Assembly: GCA_905233915.1 (NCBI GenBank)
Contig: CAJOFM010000009.1
Coordinates: 57,064-121,063 of the forward strand
Source: an uncultured Muribaculaceae bacterium
Lineage (GTDB): Bacteria; Bacteroidota; Bacteroidia; Bacteroidales; Muribaculaceae
DNA: 64,000 nucleotides
Direction: 5' to 3'
The notes under the pieces are model-generated. The model saw nothing but the letters and a program-made list of their open reading frames with translations, did not search any database and was not told the DNA's origin. A program made the translations under genes and the position numbers. Below, piece by piece: positions 51,268 through 60,580 of this stretch. Positions within the stretch are counted from its first letter, which is position 1. Every line of letters begins with the position of its first letter.

Positions 51268-52992
51268 CTACTTGGTGAACAAGATGCCTGAAATGCTTGG
51301 ATAGACAACTGAATCGTTATGAATTGACAGGCTGAAGTAATCAACGACCAAAGCCGCGCTGCCGTTATCAAGGATCAACGGTTCGACACGCTCTTTATGA
51401 TTGCGGTCAGCATCCCTTTCGGCAAACTGGTTGACAGTCACTTCAAAGCGATATTTCTTAACATCGTCAACGGCTCGGGAAACCGCATCAAGCACCAAGA
51501 GGTTACCGCGCTGCTCAACAAGCACAACATCATCAACCTTTTCCATGTGTGAATAGCCCTGGGGCACGCTGACGCTCGTGAGCAGGCTATTCTTATTATT
51601 ATAGTATTGCAAATCACTGCCAGTCTCACCTTCCTCGGCAATTCCACGCTTCTTGTCAAGAGTGCCGACTATGGCATCCTTGCCGACCAAGCCACGCGTA
51701 CTGTCGTACCCATAGTTTATCTGCAGATAATGCAGTTTAGCATCAATGGACTTGGTAATCTCTCCGTCTGCCGACTTGAGCCATTCTTCATACTGTGCAC
51801 CCGTAAGTGGCAACTGCTTCATTCCCGAAGCAACTAAGGCCTCCCGCGCTTCGCCCAACAAGCGGCGCTCGGTCACGTTGGGAATGCTCCAGGGACCCAC
51901 CGAGATGAGGAAGAGCACGACGGCAAACGATGCGGGCACCCACCAGATGCGCTTGTTGCGGCACAGCAACAGACCGATGCACACCACATAGCACCACAGG
52001 TTGAAAACAACTACATAGAGGCGACTCACCGTGATGCCATAGTCACTCAAGCGGCGGCCGATTGCCACCGACATCAACACCAGCAACGGTAGCATGGCCA
52101 GCGGCAGCAAGCGAGTCAGCGTCTTGAAGAACGAATTGGCCTGCTCATGCTGAACGGGGAAAGTGATGAAAATCAAAATGACCATACCCAGCATGCTGGC
52201 CGACACCAAGTAGCACACCCAGCCCACAGGCAGCTGCCAGGTGAGCAGGATCTTGGCGGCATAGACGTAGAGTGTGGCCATGTAGAGTAGCAATAAGGGA
52301 ATAAACAGGTATTGCACCACGCCCTTGATAAAACCGATGTAGGGTGCGACATAGTGGATGCGCTTCTGCTCACCCTTGGGAATCTGACTCATTGCCAACA
52401 ACGGCGCCAGCAGTAACATGCAGAACGTGGGTATGTAAGGGAACCAGCTATTGACTTTCATGCCAAACAGCCAGTCCAGTGACTGCACAAACAGGACAAT
52501 GCCCAGCGTGAGGATACCACCTACCACAACACCCGACATCAGGGCGACTATCATGCGCTGTGAAAAGTTCCAGAAGGGTACATCATCTCCCTTACGGCAA
52601 AAACACAGCAGGAACAACGACAGCACCATCGTGACCACAGTGGCACTCACGGCGATCAACTGCTGCATTGAGAAGCGCTCAAACTGGGTCAGATATAGCG
52701 ACACTCCCAGCCACATGGCATGCACAAGCACCTGGGTAATGATAGCTACAGCCCGATGCTTGAAGTCCTCGGTAAGCAGCTGGAGCGATACAGCCAGCAG
52801 CGAACCAGTAGCAGGATAAAAAATGAAGAAAAAGTTCCATTTCTCGTCAGCGGACTTGCCATCTCCATGGATAAGAAACATCACGTATCCCGTGAGGAAT
52901 ACAAGCAGCAGCACTGCCCATGGAAATCGGCGGCATGCACCACCCAGCTGCGCCAACCAATCGGAGAATGAAAAGCTTTTTAGAGATACCAT
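51268..52992 (-). CDS. DUF4153 multi-spanning membrane protein
   Basis: The 574-residue protein has about 12 hydrophobic spans in the first 370 residues, including FPWAVLLLVFLTGYVMFL and the family-typical block FWNFSQRMIVALMSGVVVGGILTLGIVLF. A soluble C-terminal region of about 200 residues with beta strands (RFEVTVNQFAERDADR) follows, presumably periplasmic. It matches DUF4153 of Bacteroidota. The function is not known. Monocistronic; no clear promoter seen in the AT-rich 188-base gap before rnpB. Confidence 0.78.
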   Translation of the reverse strand: MVSLKSFSFSDWLAQLGGACRRFPWAVLLLVFLTGYVMFLIHGDGKSADEKWNFFFIFYPATGSLLAVSLQLLTEDFKHRAVAIITQVLVHAMWLGVSLYLTQFERFSMQQLIAVSATVVTMVLSLFLLCFCRKGDDVPFWNFSQRMIVALMSGVVVGGILTLGIVLFVQSLDWLFGMKVNSWFPYIPTFCMLLLAPLLAMSQIPKGEQKRIHYVAPYIGFIKGVVQYLFIPLLLLYMATLYVYAAKILLTWQLPVGWVCYLVSASMLGMVILIFITFPVQHEQANSFFKTLTRLLPLAMLPLLVLMSVAIGRRLSDYGITVSRLYVVVFNLWCYVVCIGLLLCRNKRIWWVPASFAVVLFLISVGPWSIPNVTERRLLGEAREALVASGMKQLPLTGAQYEEWLKSADGEITKSIDAKLHYLQINYGYDSTRGLVGKDAIVGTLDKKRGIAEEGETGSDLQYYNNKNSLLTSVSVPQGYSHMEKVDDVVLVEQRGNLLVLDAVSRAVDDVKKYRFEVTVNQFAERDADRNHKERVEPLILDNGSAALVVDYFSLSIHNDSVVYPSISGILFTK

Positions 52993-53136
52993 AGTTCTTC
53001 CATTAATAATCGATTATATTTATATAACGTCAAAGAATTGAATATATTGTCAATTATAATAGGCAAGATTGGCCATCAAGCATGCGCCAATAATCACGTT
53101 AGAGACATGCATCCGACTTGCATAAGTGCCAAAAAA

Positions 53137-53168
53137 TTTGCCCACCTTGACAATTCATAGTACTTTTG
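53137..53168 (+). promoter_or_regulatory. Consensus promoter of rnpB
   Basis: TTTG at 53137-53140, a 20-base spacer and TACTTTTG at 53161-53168, 12 bases before the RNase P RNA stem. Confidence 0.8.
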
Positions 53169-53180
53169 TACTCTCTAAAA

Positions 53181-53562
53181 CAGTATGGCGGCTTGTCGCT
53201 CGTTAACATTTCATGGTTGCGAGAGGAAAGTCCGGGCAACACAGAGCATCACATTTCTTAACGGGAAGCTACGGGTGACCGTAGGGTTAAGGTGACAGAA
53301 AACTACCGCCGCAACCTCACGTGTGAGGCATGCGGTAAGGGTGAAAAGGCGGGGTAAGAGCCCACCGGGCGCTGTGGCGACACAGCGCGCCGCACTACCT
53401 GTGAGTTGCAAGTTCATGTATACCGGCATCTAAGGGCTGCTCGTCCATTGTCGGGGGGTAGAACGCTATACCGTCGCAGCAATGCGTCGGACAGATAAAT
53501 GACAAGCACCTGCCACCAGTTGGCAGGCACATAACCCGGCTTACAGCCATACTGTCTTTTTT
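53181..53562 (+). ncRNA. rnpB: RNase P RNA (bacterial type A)
   Basis: The conserved 5' core GAGAGGAAAGTCCGGGC (53220 region) and the 3' core ending in ATAACCCGGCTTACAG are both present. Terminal helix P1 is visible: CAGTATGGC (53181-53189) pairs with GCCATACTG (53546-53554). A conserved ACAGAAA box and several hairpins lie between. The T run 53555-53562 after P1 serves as terminator. It is the catalytic RNA that matures tRNA 5' ends. Confidence 0.95.
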
Positions 53563-53617
53563 ATATATTGCAGTAACAAGTGTGTCTTTCATATATTGAA
53601 ACAAGAGCAAAAGGATT

Positions 53618-54949
53618 ATGGCACGAAAAGAAGAATTAGCGCGCAAGTGGGAACGCACGCTGGATTACCTGTTCAACCAGCGACCGGCTTTTGAGCGGGA
53701 GGGAGCATCAGGGTACAAGCCTGGACTTGACACGAGCATCGCCCTCGACAAGGCCTACCATGAGCCGCACCGACGTTACCGCACCATCCACATCGCGGGA
53801 ACCAACGGCAAAGGCTCCACGGCCCACCTGCTGGCAGCTTGCCTGCAGCAATGCGGCTACCGCGTCGGACTTTTCACATCGCCACACTTGGTAGATTTCA
53901 GGGAGCGCATCCGGGTCAACGGCAAGAAGATCAGCCGCAACTTTGTGATGAAATGGGTTGCCGGCTACCATAAAAAAAACCTTGACCATCTCCAGCCCTC
54001 ATTCTTTGAATTGGTATCGACCATGGCCTTTGACTATTTCGCCTGGCGCAATGTCAACGTGGCCGTCATCGAGACCGGATTGGGCGGCAGGCTTGACAGT
54101 AGCAACATCATCACGCCAGACCTGAGCATCATCACAAACATCGGCTTGGAGCACCAGCAGTTTCTGGGCAATACCGTTGAACAGATTGCCATGGAGAAAG
54201 CCGGCATCATCAAGCATGGCGTGCCTGTAGTGATTGGCCATGCCGAGGGTTCGGTGAGGGAAGTGTTTGAAAACGAGGCCAAACGCCTTTACTCCGAAAT
54301 CATATTCTCGCAGGACAATCCTCAAGTGACCAAGGCCAATTACAGCAACGGCATGCTGCGGCTCGAGACCGCCAGCTACGGCACCATCGACTGCGAGCTC
54401 ACAGGCAGCTACCAGATAGAGAATGCCAACACCGTGCTTGTTGCCCTGAATACACTCGAGCAGCTCAACTACAGGATTCAGACTCCAGCCGTGAAAGACG
54501 CATTCGCCCACGTCATTGAGTACACCGGGCTGATGGGACGCTGGATGAAACTCGGCACTAAACCGTTGACAATATGTGACTCGGCTCACAATCCATCGGG
54601 AATGCAAGAGGTCTTAAAACAAATCAAGCGCGAGAAATTTGACAAGCTGCACATGGTGCTTGGATTCATGGCCGATAAGGACGTTGAAACCATGCTCAAC
54701 ATCCTTCCCAAGAGTGCCAACTTCTATTTTACCCAAGCCGGCAACTCGCGCAGCATGAAGGTGGAAACGCTGCAGAAACTTGCAGCCAAAATAGGCTATA
54801 GTGGCGAACGATATGACCATGTGGGCGAGGCTCTGGAAGCAGCCCGCAGCCAGGCCGGCGAGAATGACCTCGTCTATGTGGGTGGCAGCATGTATGTGCT
54901 TGCGGAACTGCTCAAGACTTTGGGATACGGCGACCAGGGCGACATTTAA
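53618..54949 (+). CDS. folC: Bifunctional folylpolyglutamate / dihydrofolate synthase
   Basis: The 443-residue Mur-ligase-fold protein has the ATP loop IAGTNGKGSTAHLLA (about 55-69), the FolC motif TSPHLVDFRERIRVNG, the metal-site region ETGLGGRLDSSN, and ITNIGLEHQQFLGNT. The C-terminal domain has CDSAHNPSGM. It adds glutamate to folates and may make dihydrofolate. Length is complete. It follows rnpB by 55 bases and may be read from its own weak promoter or by read-through. Confidence 0.94.
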   Translation: MARKEELARKWERTLDYLFNQRPAFEREGASGYKPGLDTSIALDKAYHEPHRRYRTIHIAGTNGKGSTAHLLAACLQQCGYRVGLFTSPHLVDFRERIRVNGKKISRNFVMKWVAGYHKKNLDHLQPSFFELVSTMAFDYFAWRNVNVAVIETGLGGRLDSSNIITPDLSIITNIGLEHQQFLGNTVEQIAMEKAGIIKHGVPVVIGHAEGSVREVFENEAKRLYSEIIFSQDNPQVTKANYSNGMLRLETASYGTIDCELTGSYQIENANTVLVALNTLEQLNYRIQTPAVKDAFAHVIEYTGLMGRWMKLGTKPLTICDSAHNPSGMQEVLKQIKREKFDKLHMVLGFMADKDVETMLNILPKSANFYFTQAGNSRSMKVETLQKLAAKIGYSGERYDHVGEALEAARSQAGENDLVYVGGSMYVLAELLKTLGYGDQGDI

Positions 54950-55124
54950 CCGTCACCCATCCAGCATCAATGTGTCGCCATCTATTTAACGGCACATTTT
55001 GGGATTATTCCCGCTATTATCAATCAGTTTTTATCGGGCATCAGGCCGATTAACGCTTCGGGCGCGAGACTCTTCACGCCCGCGCGCGTTATGCGTGTTC
55101 TTAGCATACATAGAGACCCTGCCA

Positions 55125-55137
55125 TGTCAGCATGACA
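55125..55137. promoter_or_regulatory. TGTCA inverted repeat upstream of the htrA promoter
   Basis: TGTCA-GCA-TGACA is a perfect inverted repeat about 110 bases upstream of the sigma-54-type promoter. A further TGTCA lies at 55147-55151. The position suits an enhancer-binding activator. The remaining 5' part of this 395-base gap holds a small GC-rich hairpin (55060-55081) and no gene I can support. Confidence 0.35.
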
Positions 55138-55229
55138 ACGGCAAAATGTCATTAATTGTTATAACCAGGGCCTTCAATGTAAAACTAATTAAAAACTCGC
55201 GGTTTGGCTATTAATTAAGTTTAAAAACA

Positions 55230-55245
55230 TTGGCACAACTATTGC
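55230..55245 (+). promoter_or_regulatory. Sigma-54-type promoter upstream of htrA
   Basis: TTGGCACAACTATTGC has GG and GC separated by exactly ten bases, matching the -24/-12 consensus (TGGCAC-N5-TTGC). A second, imperfect copy with TTGGCAC and ten-base spacing but GA at -12 lies at 55269-55284. Confidence 0.5.
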
Positions 55246-55271
55246 CATTGTCATTTTTAGTTGTACATTTG
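55242..55271 (+). promoter_or_regulatory. Housekeeping promoter of htrA interlocked with the sigma-54 site
   Basis: TTG at 55242-55244, a 19-base spacer and TACATTTG at 55264-55271 fit the Bacteroidota consensus. The -33 TTG is part of the -12 box of the sigma-54-type site. Confidence 0.55.
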
Positions 55272-55344
55272 GCACACAATTTGAAAAGTTAAATTTAACA
55301 ATTAGAAAATTTAAAAACAACAATAAATTAACACTAAAAGACAC

Positions 55345-56889
55345 ATGAAAAAGAATTTGAAATTAGCGATTATGCTCGTGGCAGCCTCCATCCTGGGTTC
55401 GGCTGCAACCATGATGGCAACTAGCGAACTGCAAAAGAAAGGTGTCATCACCGACACTTATGTGTTGACTAAGGAAAGCAAAACGACCAGCGATGGTTTT
55501 GTACAAACATCGTCACGTCCCGTTGACTTCAGCCGTGACTTTACCGACGTGGCCGAGAATACTATCAACTGCGTGGTGAGCATCAAGAGTTACGCCACCC
55601 CGCAGCAGAGCATGTACCAAGGTGATTTCTTTGACCCGTTTGAGTTCTTCTTTGGACCCGGCTTTGGCCAGGGACAGCGTCAACGCCAACAGCAACAGCA
55701 GCCCAAGAAGAGCGAGCCCCAGCCCCGTGGCATGGGTTCGGGCGTTATCATCAGTGCCGATGGCTACATTGTTACCAACAACCACGTGATTGACGGTGCC
55801 GAGAAACTCGAGGTTACCCTCAACGACAACCGCCAGTTCAACGCCACCGTCGTGGGTACCGATGAGAAGACCGACATCGCTCTGATTAAGATCAACGCCA
55901 AGGACCTGCACGCCATCACATTCGGCAACAGTGACGCTGTCAAGGTGGGCCAGTGGTGTGTCGCCGTGGGTAACCCCTTCGGTTTCAACTCTACCGTTAC
56001 CGCCGGTATCATCAGCGCCAAGGCCCGTGGCTTGAGCGAGAGCAACAGCGCCAACGGCGGCATCAAGGCGTTCATCCAGCACGACGCGGCCGTTAACCCC
56101 GGCAACTCGGGAGGCGCCCTGGTAAACACTGCTGGTGAACTCATCGGCATCAACACGATGATCTATTCCCAAACGGGTAACTACAGCGGCTGCTCGTTCG
56201 CCGTCCCCAGCAACACGGTCAAGAAGGTCATCACCGACATCAAGCAGTACGGAACCGTGCAGCGCGCAGTGCTGGGCATCCAATACACCGAGTTGACCGC
56301 CGAGAAGGCTAAGGAAGAGAAGATTACCGCCACCAACGAGGGTATCTACGTTGCCAAGGTCACCGACCGTGGCGCCGCCAAGGAAGCCGGCATCCAGGAG
56401 GGCGACGTGATTGTCAAGCTGAATGGCGCACGCGTGAAAGATAGCGGCGAGATGCAGGAGGAAATGAACAAGCTGCGTCCTGGCGACAAGGCCGAGGTAG
56501 AGTACTACCGCGACAACAAGCTCAGGCACACCACCGTCACCTTCAAGAACGACCAGGGCAACACCAAGATGACCAAGCAGAGCGACGTCATGTCACTGGG
56601 TTGCGCCTTCACCGAGCTGAGCAAGGAGGACAAGGAAGACCTGGCCATCAGCAAGGGCCTAAAGGTTGTGGGCGTGAAGGCTGGCAAGTTCAAGAACGCC
56701 GGTATCCGTGACGGCTTCATCATCACCGACATCAACAACATCCCTGTTGACTCGCGCGATGATGTAGAGAACATCTACAACCAGATTATGCGCAGCAGCG
56801 ACAGCGACAAGGTGATGTTCATCACCGGCTTCTACCCCACCGGCAAGAAGGTTTACTATGCCGTTGACCTGAGCGACGAGGAAGACTGA
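55345..56889 (+). CDS. htrA: HtrA/DegP-type periplasmic serine protease and chaperone
   Basis: The 514-residue protein has an N-terminal signal or anchor (LAIMLVAASILGSAATMMA), then a Gln-rich loop (about 112-125) and a trypsin-fold domain with triad His147 (TNNHVIDGA), Asp177 (KTDIALIKI) and Ser255 (NPGNSGGAL). Two PDZ domains follow (about 310-400 and 425-510). It degrades or refolds damaged envelope proteins. The upstream region shows overlapping promoter types, suggesting stress control. It ends with a strong terminator. Confidence 0.94.
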   Translation: MKKNLKLAIMLVAASILGSAATMMATSELQKKGVITDTYVLTKESKTTSDGFVQTSSRPVDFSRDFTDVAENTINCVVSIKSYATPQQSMYQGDFFDPFEFFFGPGFGQGQRQRQQQQQPKKSEPQPRGMGSGVIISADGYIVTNNHVIDGAEKLEVTLNDNRQFNATVVGTDEKTDIALIKINAKDLHAITFGNSDAVKVGQWCVAVGNPFGFNSTVTAGIISAKARGLSESNSANGGIKAFIQHDAAVNPGNSGGALVNTAGELIGINTMIYSQTGNYSGCSFAVPSNTVKKVITDIKQYGTVQRAVLGIQYTELTAEKAKEEKITATNEGIYVAKVTDRGAAKEAGIQEGDVIVKLNGARVKDSGEMQEEMNKLRPGDKAEVEYYRDNKLRHTTVTFKNDQGNTKMTKQSDVMSLGCAFTELSKEDKEDLAISKGLKVVGVKAGKFKNAGIRDGFIITDINNIPVDSRDDVENIYNQIMRSSDSDKVMFITGFYPTGKKVYYAVDLSDEED

Positions 56890-56913
56890 CATACGCACTA
56901 AATAAATGAACGT

Positions 56914-56953
56914 CATGGCGGTGGTGACAAATTGTCACTACCGCCATGTTTAT
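56914..56953 (+). terminator. Terminator after htrA
   Basis: Arms 56914-56930 and 56932-56948 match at 16 of 17 positions and are followed by TTTATT. Confidence 0.88.
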
Positions 56954-57013
56954 TGGCCTACAGACACTTAGATTTTCATGCCAAAAAAGTCGGCACGATT
57001 TTTGCAGTTTTTC

Positions 57014-57044
57014 TTGCATTATCAGAATAATTGTCGTATCTTTG
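57014..57044 (+). promoter_or_regulatory. Consensus promoter of the primary sigma factor gene
   Basis: TTG at 57014-57016, a 20-base spacer and TATCTTTG at 57037-57044, 25 bases before the ATG. The factor therefore probably drives its own promoter type. Confidence 0.75.
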
Positions 57045-57069
57045 CACGCTTAAACTCTACACACGTTAG

Positions 57070-57927
57070 ATGAGACAACTTAAAATTACAAAATCCATTA
57101 CTAATCGCGAGAGCGCGTCCCTCGACAAATACCTTCAGGAAATCGGCCGTAAGGAACTCATTACGGTTGATGAGGAAGTCGAGTTGGCACAACGCATCCG
57201 CCAAGGCGACCAAGCAGCACTTGACAAACTTGTCAACGCCAACTTGCGCTTTGTCGTTTCTGTCGCAAAACAGTATCAGAACCAGGGATTGAGTCTTCCC
57301 GACTTGATCGACGAGGGCAATCTGGGCCTCATCAAGGCAGCGCAGAAATTCGACGAGACGCGTGGTTTCAAGTTCATCTCCTATGCTGTGTGGTGGATCC
57401 GTCAATCCATCCTGCAAGCCCTGGCCGAGCAATCGCGCATTGTCAGGCTGCCTCTCAACCAGGTGGGCTCGATCAACAAGATCAGCAAGGCCCAATCCAG
57501 GTTTGAGCAGGAACATGAACGCCGCCCCTCGGCCGAAGAACTCGCCGAGAAACTCGACATCCCCGTTGACAAGATCAGCGACACGATGAAGGTTTCGGGC
57601 CGCCATGTCTCGGTTGACGCCCCCTTTGTTGAGGGTGAAGACAACAGCCTGCTTGACGTCCTGCCAAACAATGATTCACCCATGGCCGACTCGACCCTGA
57701 ACCAGGAGTCGCTGGCCAAGGAAGTGAACCGCGCCCTGGACCAGCTGAGTCCGCGCGAGAGGGACATCCTCAAGATGTTCTTTGGCATCGGATGTCAAGA
57801 AATGACACTCGAGGAAATTGGCGCCAAGTTTGACTTGACACGCGAGCGTGTACGTCAAATCAAGGAGAAGGCCATCCGCCGCCTGAAAGGCCAAAAGAGC
57901 AAACTGCTCAAGGCTTATTTGGGCTAA
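57070..57927 (+). CDS. rpoD: Primary RNA polymerase sigma factor (sigma-70 type, Bacteroidota)
   Basis: The 285-residue protein starts directly with region 1.2 ([25 protein letters not shown]), then 2.1-2.4 ([52 protein letters not shown]), region 3 and region 4 ([26 protein letters not shown]-like helix-turn-helix reading [15 protein letters not shown]). It lacks region 1.1, as in the Bacteroidota housekeeping sigma factor, which recognises TTTG / TAnnTTTG. This agrees with the many such elements in the window. Confidence 0.95.
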   Translation: MRQLKITKSITNRESASLDKYLQEIGRKELITVDEEVELAQRIRQGDQAALDKLVNANLRFVVSVAKQYQNQGLSLPDLIDEGNLGLIKAAQKFDETRGFKFISYAVWWIRQSILQALAEQSRIVRLPLNQVGSINKISKAQSRFEQEHERRPSAEELAEKLDIPVDKISDTMKVSGRHVSVDAPFVEGEDNSLLDVLPNNDSPMADSTLNQESLAKEVNRALDQLSPRERDILKMFFGIGCQEMTLEEIGAKFDLTRERVRQIKEKAIRRLKGQKSKLLKAYLG

Positions 57928-57954
57928 AACATTTCATGCTAGCAAAATCATCAG

Positions 57955-57980
57955 GCTGCCTCACAAGGGCAGCTTTTTTT
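57955..57980 (+). terminator. Terminator after rpoD
   Basis: GCTGCC (955-960) pairs with GGCAGC (968-973), followed by seven T. Confidence 0.88.
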
Positions 57981-58138
57981 GTGCCTAAATGCGCCAATTA
58001 TTGACATTTTAGGGCAAAAACGGGACTATTGTTTGTCAGTTTGAAAAAAATTCTATACTTTTACACTTTGTTTTACAATCAAAGATTTATTAGCGGCAAA
58101 TTTAATTACATCAATAAACAATTAAACACAAGTAAAAA

Positions 58139-58627
58139 ATGAAAAAGCTTTTCACAATCGTATGCGCGCTCATGCTGGGCATGGGTATCGCACAAGCACA
58201 GGTGCATCAGGGTGAGACCGCTGTTGGTGCCAACCTGGTTTATGGCAGTGAAATCGAGAGCATGGGTTTGGGCGCACGCTTCCAGTATGGTATTCTGGAC
58301 CAGCTGCGTGCCGAAGTAGGCTTTAACGGCTTCTTCCAGCATAACCATCTGTCATGGTGGGATGTGAACTTGAATGCCCACTATCTGGTAGGCCTGAAGA
58401 ATGACCAACTCTACATCTACCCGTTGGCAGGTCTCAACTACACCATGGTTGACTACAAGGGCGACCTCAACGGTAAAGGCGAGGAGAATCACGTTGGCCT
58501 GAACGTGGGTGCCGGTGTGGAATATGAGATCAACGAGCACTTCGGCGTTAACCTGGAGTATCGTCACACTATCATCCGCAAGGTGGACCAGGGCGTTATC
58601 GGCATGGGCGTCAACTACAAGTTCTAA
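58139..58627 (+). CDS. Outer-membrane beta-barrel protein
   Basis: The 162-residue protein has a signal peptide (MKKLFTIVCALMLGMGIAQA). The mature part alternates hydrophobic and polar residues in about eight strands (AVGANLVYGSEIESMGLGARFQYGI, VNLNAHYLVGLKNDQLYIYPLAGLNY) and ends in VNYKF, the aromatic C-terminus recognised by the Bam machinery. It is a small 8-stranded porin-like or OmpA-barrel-type protein; ligand and role unknown. Confidence 0.82.
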   Translation: MKKLFTIVCALMLGMGIAQAQVHQGETAVGANLVYGSEIESMGLGARFQYGILDQLRAEVGFNGFFQHNHLSWWDVNLNAHYLVGLKNDQLYIYPLAGLNYTMVDYKGDLNGKGEENHVGLNVGAGVEYEINEHFGVNLEYRHTIIRKVDQGVIGMGVNYKF

Positions 58628-58650
58628 GACATCATTATTCCTATATACAA

Positions 58651-58690
58651 TCAGGGCACCCCATCGTTGGGGTGCCCTGATTTGTTTTAT
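58651..58690 (+). terminator. Terminator after the barrel-protein gene
   Basis: A perfect 12-bp stem (58651-58662 with 58669-58680) with a 6-base loop is followed by TTTGTTTTAT. Confidence 0.92.
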
Positions 58691-58710
58691 CTTTTATTGA
58701 ATTGTTGCCA

Positions 58711-60243
58711 TTACTCCATGGGCTGCAGCTTGTCGATAGCACCTGAAACGAGCGACGACATGCTGCTGTCATCGCTATCTTCGTTGCCGAAGGCGTCACC
58801 CGTCTTGATGGAGCACAGGGAGCGCAGCAGCTCGAGTGTGGCGTTAGCCTTGCTATCGCTGGTGTAGAAATGACCCTTGCCGTTGAAAATGTCCTGAAGG
58901 CCAAAGTCAAAGTAGCCGTTCACGCTGTCGTTGTGGGTCTGAGCAAAGATGCCAATCTGAGTGCCGTTGAAGAAGTCACGCACAGGCTGCATCTCGTAGG
59001 CATAGCCCTCAGTCTGCTCGTAATCGAGCATCTTCATGTACAGGATACCGTCAACCACACCAATGCGTATCATCTTGTTCTCATACTGGTAGATGTACTC
59101 GCCCTCGTAGATTTCCGGGGCTTGGCCCATCGAGTTGGCAAAGGCGCTGATCTTGGCTACCACACCATCGGGATCGGTCGAACGGGTAGCCAGCACCATG
59201 TTCCATTCGCCCTCGAGGTGCGGGTCGCGCGCCAGTCCAATGGTGAACGGGCCGTCAACGGTGGCCAGGATGCTGGCCAAGTCGATACGCCCGATATAAG
59301 GTATTTTGCCGAACATGCCCAGCAGTTGCTGGATCTGCTTGAGACGCACAAAGTTCTCACCCTTAACACTCAAGGTAAAGATATAATCCATCGAGTTGGG
59401 AATGGCCTTGAGGACATCGCCGCTGGGAGCTCCTAACGTGGAGTTGAGCAGATGGGCATACTCACTGCCGTCAGCAGCGAGGATGCGGGTATCCATGTTC
59501 ACACCTTCCTTGTCCATTTCGATGCTGCACGTGATGGCATCAATGTCACTCTCAGTAAAAATCTCGATGAGCGGCATCTTGCGGGACAGTTCACGATAAA
59601 CCTCGCTCTTGCCCAAAATGGTTTTCAAGCCCTTGCCCTGCAGCCAGGCGTTGATGGCTGCATCATCGTTGTGCAGCACCTCCTTGACTGTTTTGTTCTC
59701 GATGATGCTGGTGGAGGTCTTGGCAAGAATGCCCTTAGCGGCACGGGCGGCGCGGTTCACGTCCATCGCCTTGTTCACTGTGCCCACAAGCAGTACCTTA
59801 CCGTCGATGGCATACAGGTTGTCTCCCACATACATGCAGTCCAAGCCCTCGACTTTCTCAAAATCCCCACCGGCGCGCATCGCCAAAGTCTTGCGGGCCT
59901 TATCGGGCTCGTCAAGCGAAGCGAGAATCACACGGCCAAAGGTCTTCACCGTATAGAACAAGTAAGCCTTGTCCCCGGTTTCAAGTCCCAGCTGCGGTAG
60001 GTCACTCAACAGCACACACAGCGGCGATGAGTCATTATCGTCGATAGCCTGTTGTAACGATGCGGGCAACACTATCTTGCCGTCATCGATCATTCCCGCC
60101 TGCTTCAGGATTTCCTGCACATCGATACTCACCACACCAGTGGCATCGGCGGGCACCATTTTCTCTAGATTGTTTTCGCTACATGCGGCCATCAGCAGCA
60201 CCATTGCTGCGATTGCCAAGCCCTTTAAGCATCTCATGAGCAT
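58711..60243 (-). CDS. DUF4836 lipoprotein
   Basis: I start at the ATG at 60243 (510 residues); GTG at 60252 and ATG at 60237 are alternatives. A lipoprotein signal ends at Cys21 (VLLMAACSEN). The mature protein opens with the DUF4836 pattern MVPADATGVVSIDVQEILKQAGM and continues with alternating strands and helices, including VYVGDNLYAIDGKVLLVGTVNKAMD-type sequence. The family is found in Bacteroidota and its function is unknown. It is monocistronic. Confidence 0.78.
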   Translation of the reverse strand: MLMRCLKGLAIAAMVLLMAACSENNLEKMVPADATGVVSIDVQEILKQAGMIDDGKIVLPASLQQAIDDNDSSPLCVLLSDLPQLGLETGDKAYLFYTVKTFGRVILASLDEPDKARKTLAMRAGGDFEKVEGLDCMYVGDNLYAIDGKVLLVGTVNKAMDVNRAARAAKGILAKTSTSIIENKTVKEVLHNDDAAINAWLQGKGLKTILGKSEVYRELSRKMPLIEIFTESDIDAITCSIEMDKEGVNMDTRILAADGSEYAHLLNSTLGAPSGDVLKAIPNSMDYIFTLSVKGENFVRLKQIQQLLGMFGKIPYIGRIDLASILATVDGPFTIGLARDPHLEGEWNMVLATRSTDPDGVVAKISAFANSMGQAPEIYEGEYIYQYENKMIRIGVVDGILYMKMLDYEQTEGYAYEMQPVRDFFNGTQIGIFAQTHNDSVNGYFDFGLQDIFNGKGHFYTSDSKANATLELLRSLCSIKTGDAFGNEDSDDSSMSSLVSGAIDKLQPME

Positions 60244-60318
60244 TCTTGTCACTTCGAAAAAAACAAATTACTTCAACTGTTAAACACGGCGCCGGCAAGC
60301 AACTGCCCACACGCACCG

Positions 60319-60326
60319 CAAAATTA
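60319..60326 (-). promoter_or_regulatory. -7 promoter element of the DUF4836 gene
   Basis: TAATTTTG on the minus strand, 75 bases before the ATG. It shares the 337-base divergent gap with the promoter at 60467. The rest of the gap is AT-rich with nothing else recognised. Confidence 0.5.
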
Positions 60327-60466
60327 CTACAACTTTATGATATAGAGCAATAAAAAAACGCATCTTTTTCCATCCCCCCTCATCAAATCGACTATGGCCC
60401 AACAAGAGATGCAAAAAGCTGTTTTCACCAATAATGATAGTCTGCAATTATTTTATCGTCGGAGTA

Positions 60467-60497
60467 TTGCACAATTCAGAAAAAGGCACTAAATTTG
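60467..60497 (+). promoter_or_regulatory. Consensus promoter of the small acidic protein gene
   Basis: TTG at 60467-60469, a 20-base spacer and TAAATTTG at 60490-60497. Confidence 0.65.
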
Positions 60498-60565
60498 AGC
60501 ATCCAAACTAACCTATCATTAAACTATAACCATCAAGGCATACATATAATGTGCCGGCATAACTA

Positions 60566-60573
60566 AAGGAGGA
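60566..60573 (+). promoter_or_regulatory. Shine-Dalgarno sequence, unusual for this genome
   Basis: AAAGGAGG followed by AAAAGATT places an extended anti-16S match at standard spacing before the ATG at 60581. Bacteroidota genes rarely carry such a site and I saw no equal elsewhere in the window. Confidence 0.7.
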
Positions 60574-60580
60574 AAAGATT

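Noticed and set aside
54999..55214. 71-residue open frame between folC and htrA
   Set aside because: No promoter, no family pattern, and it ends within the AT-rich htrA promoter region.
55513..56529. 338-residue open frame on the minus strand
   Set aside because: Antisense to htrA, which has a full catalytic triad and two PDZ domains.
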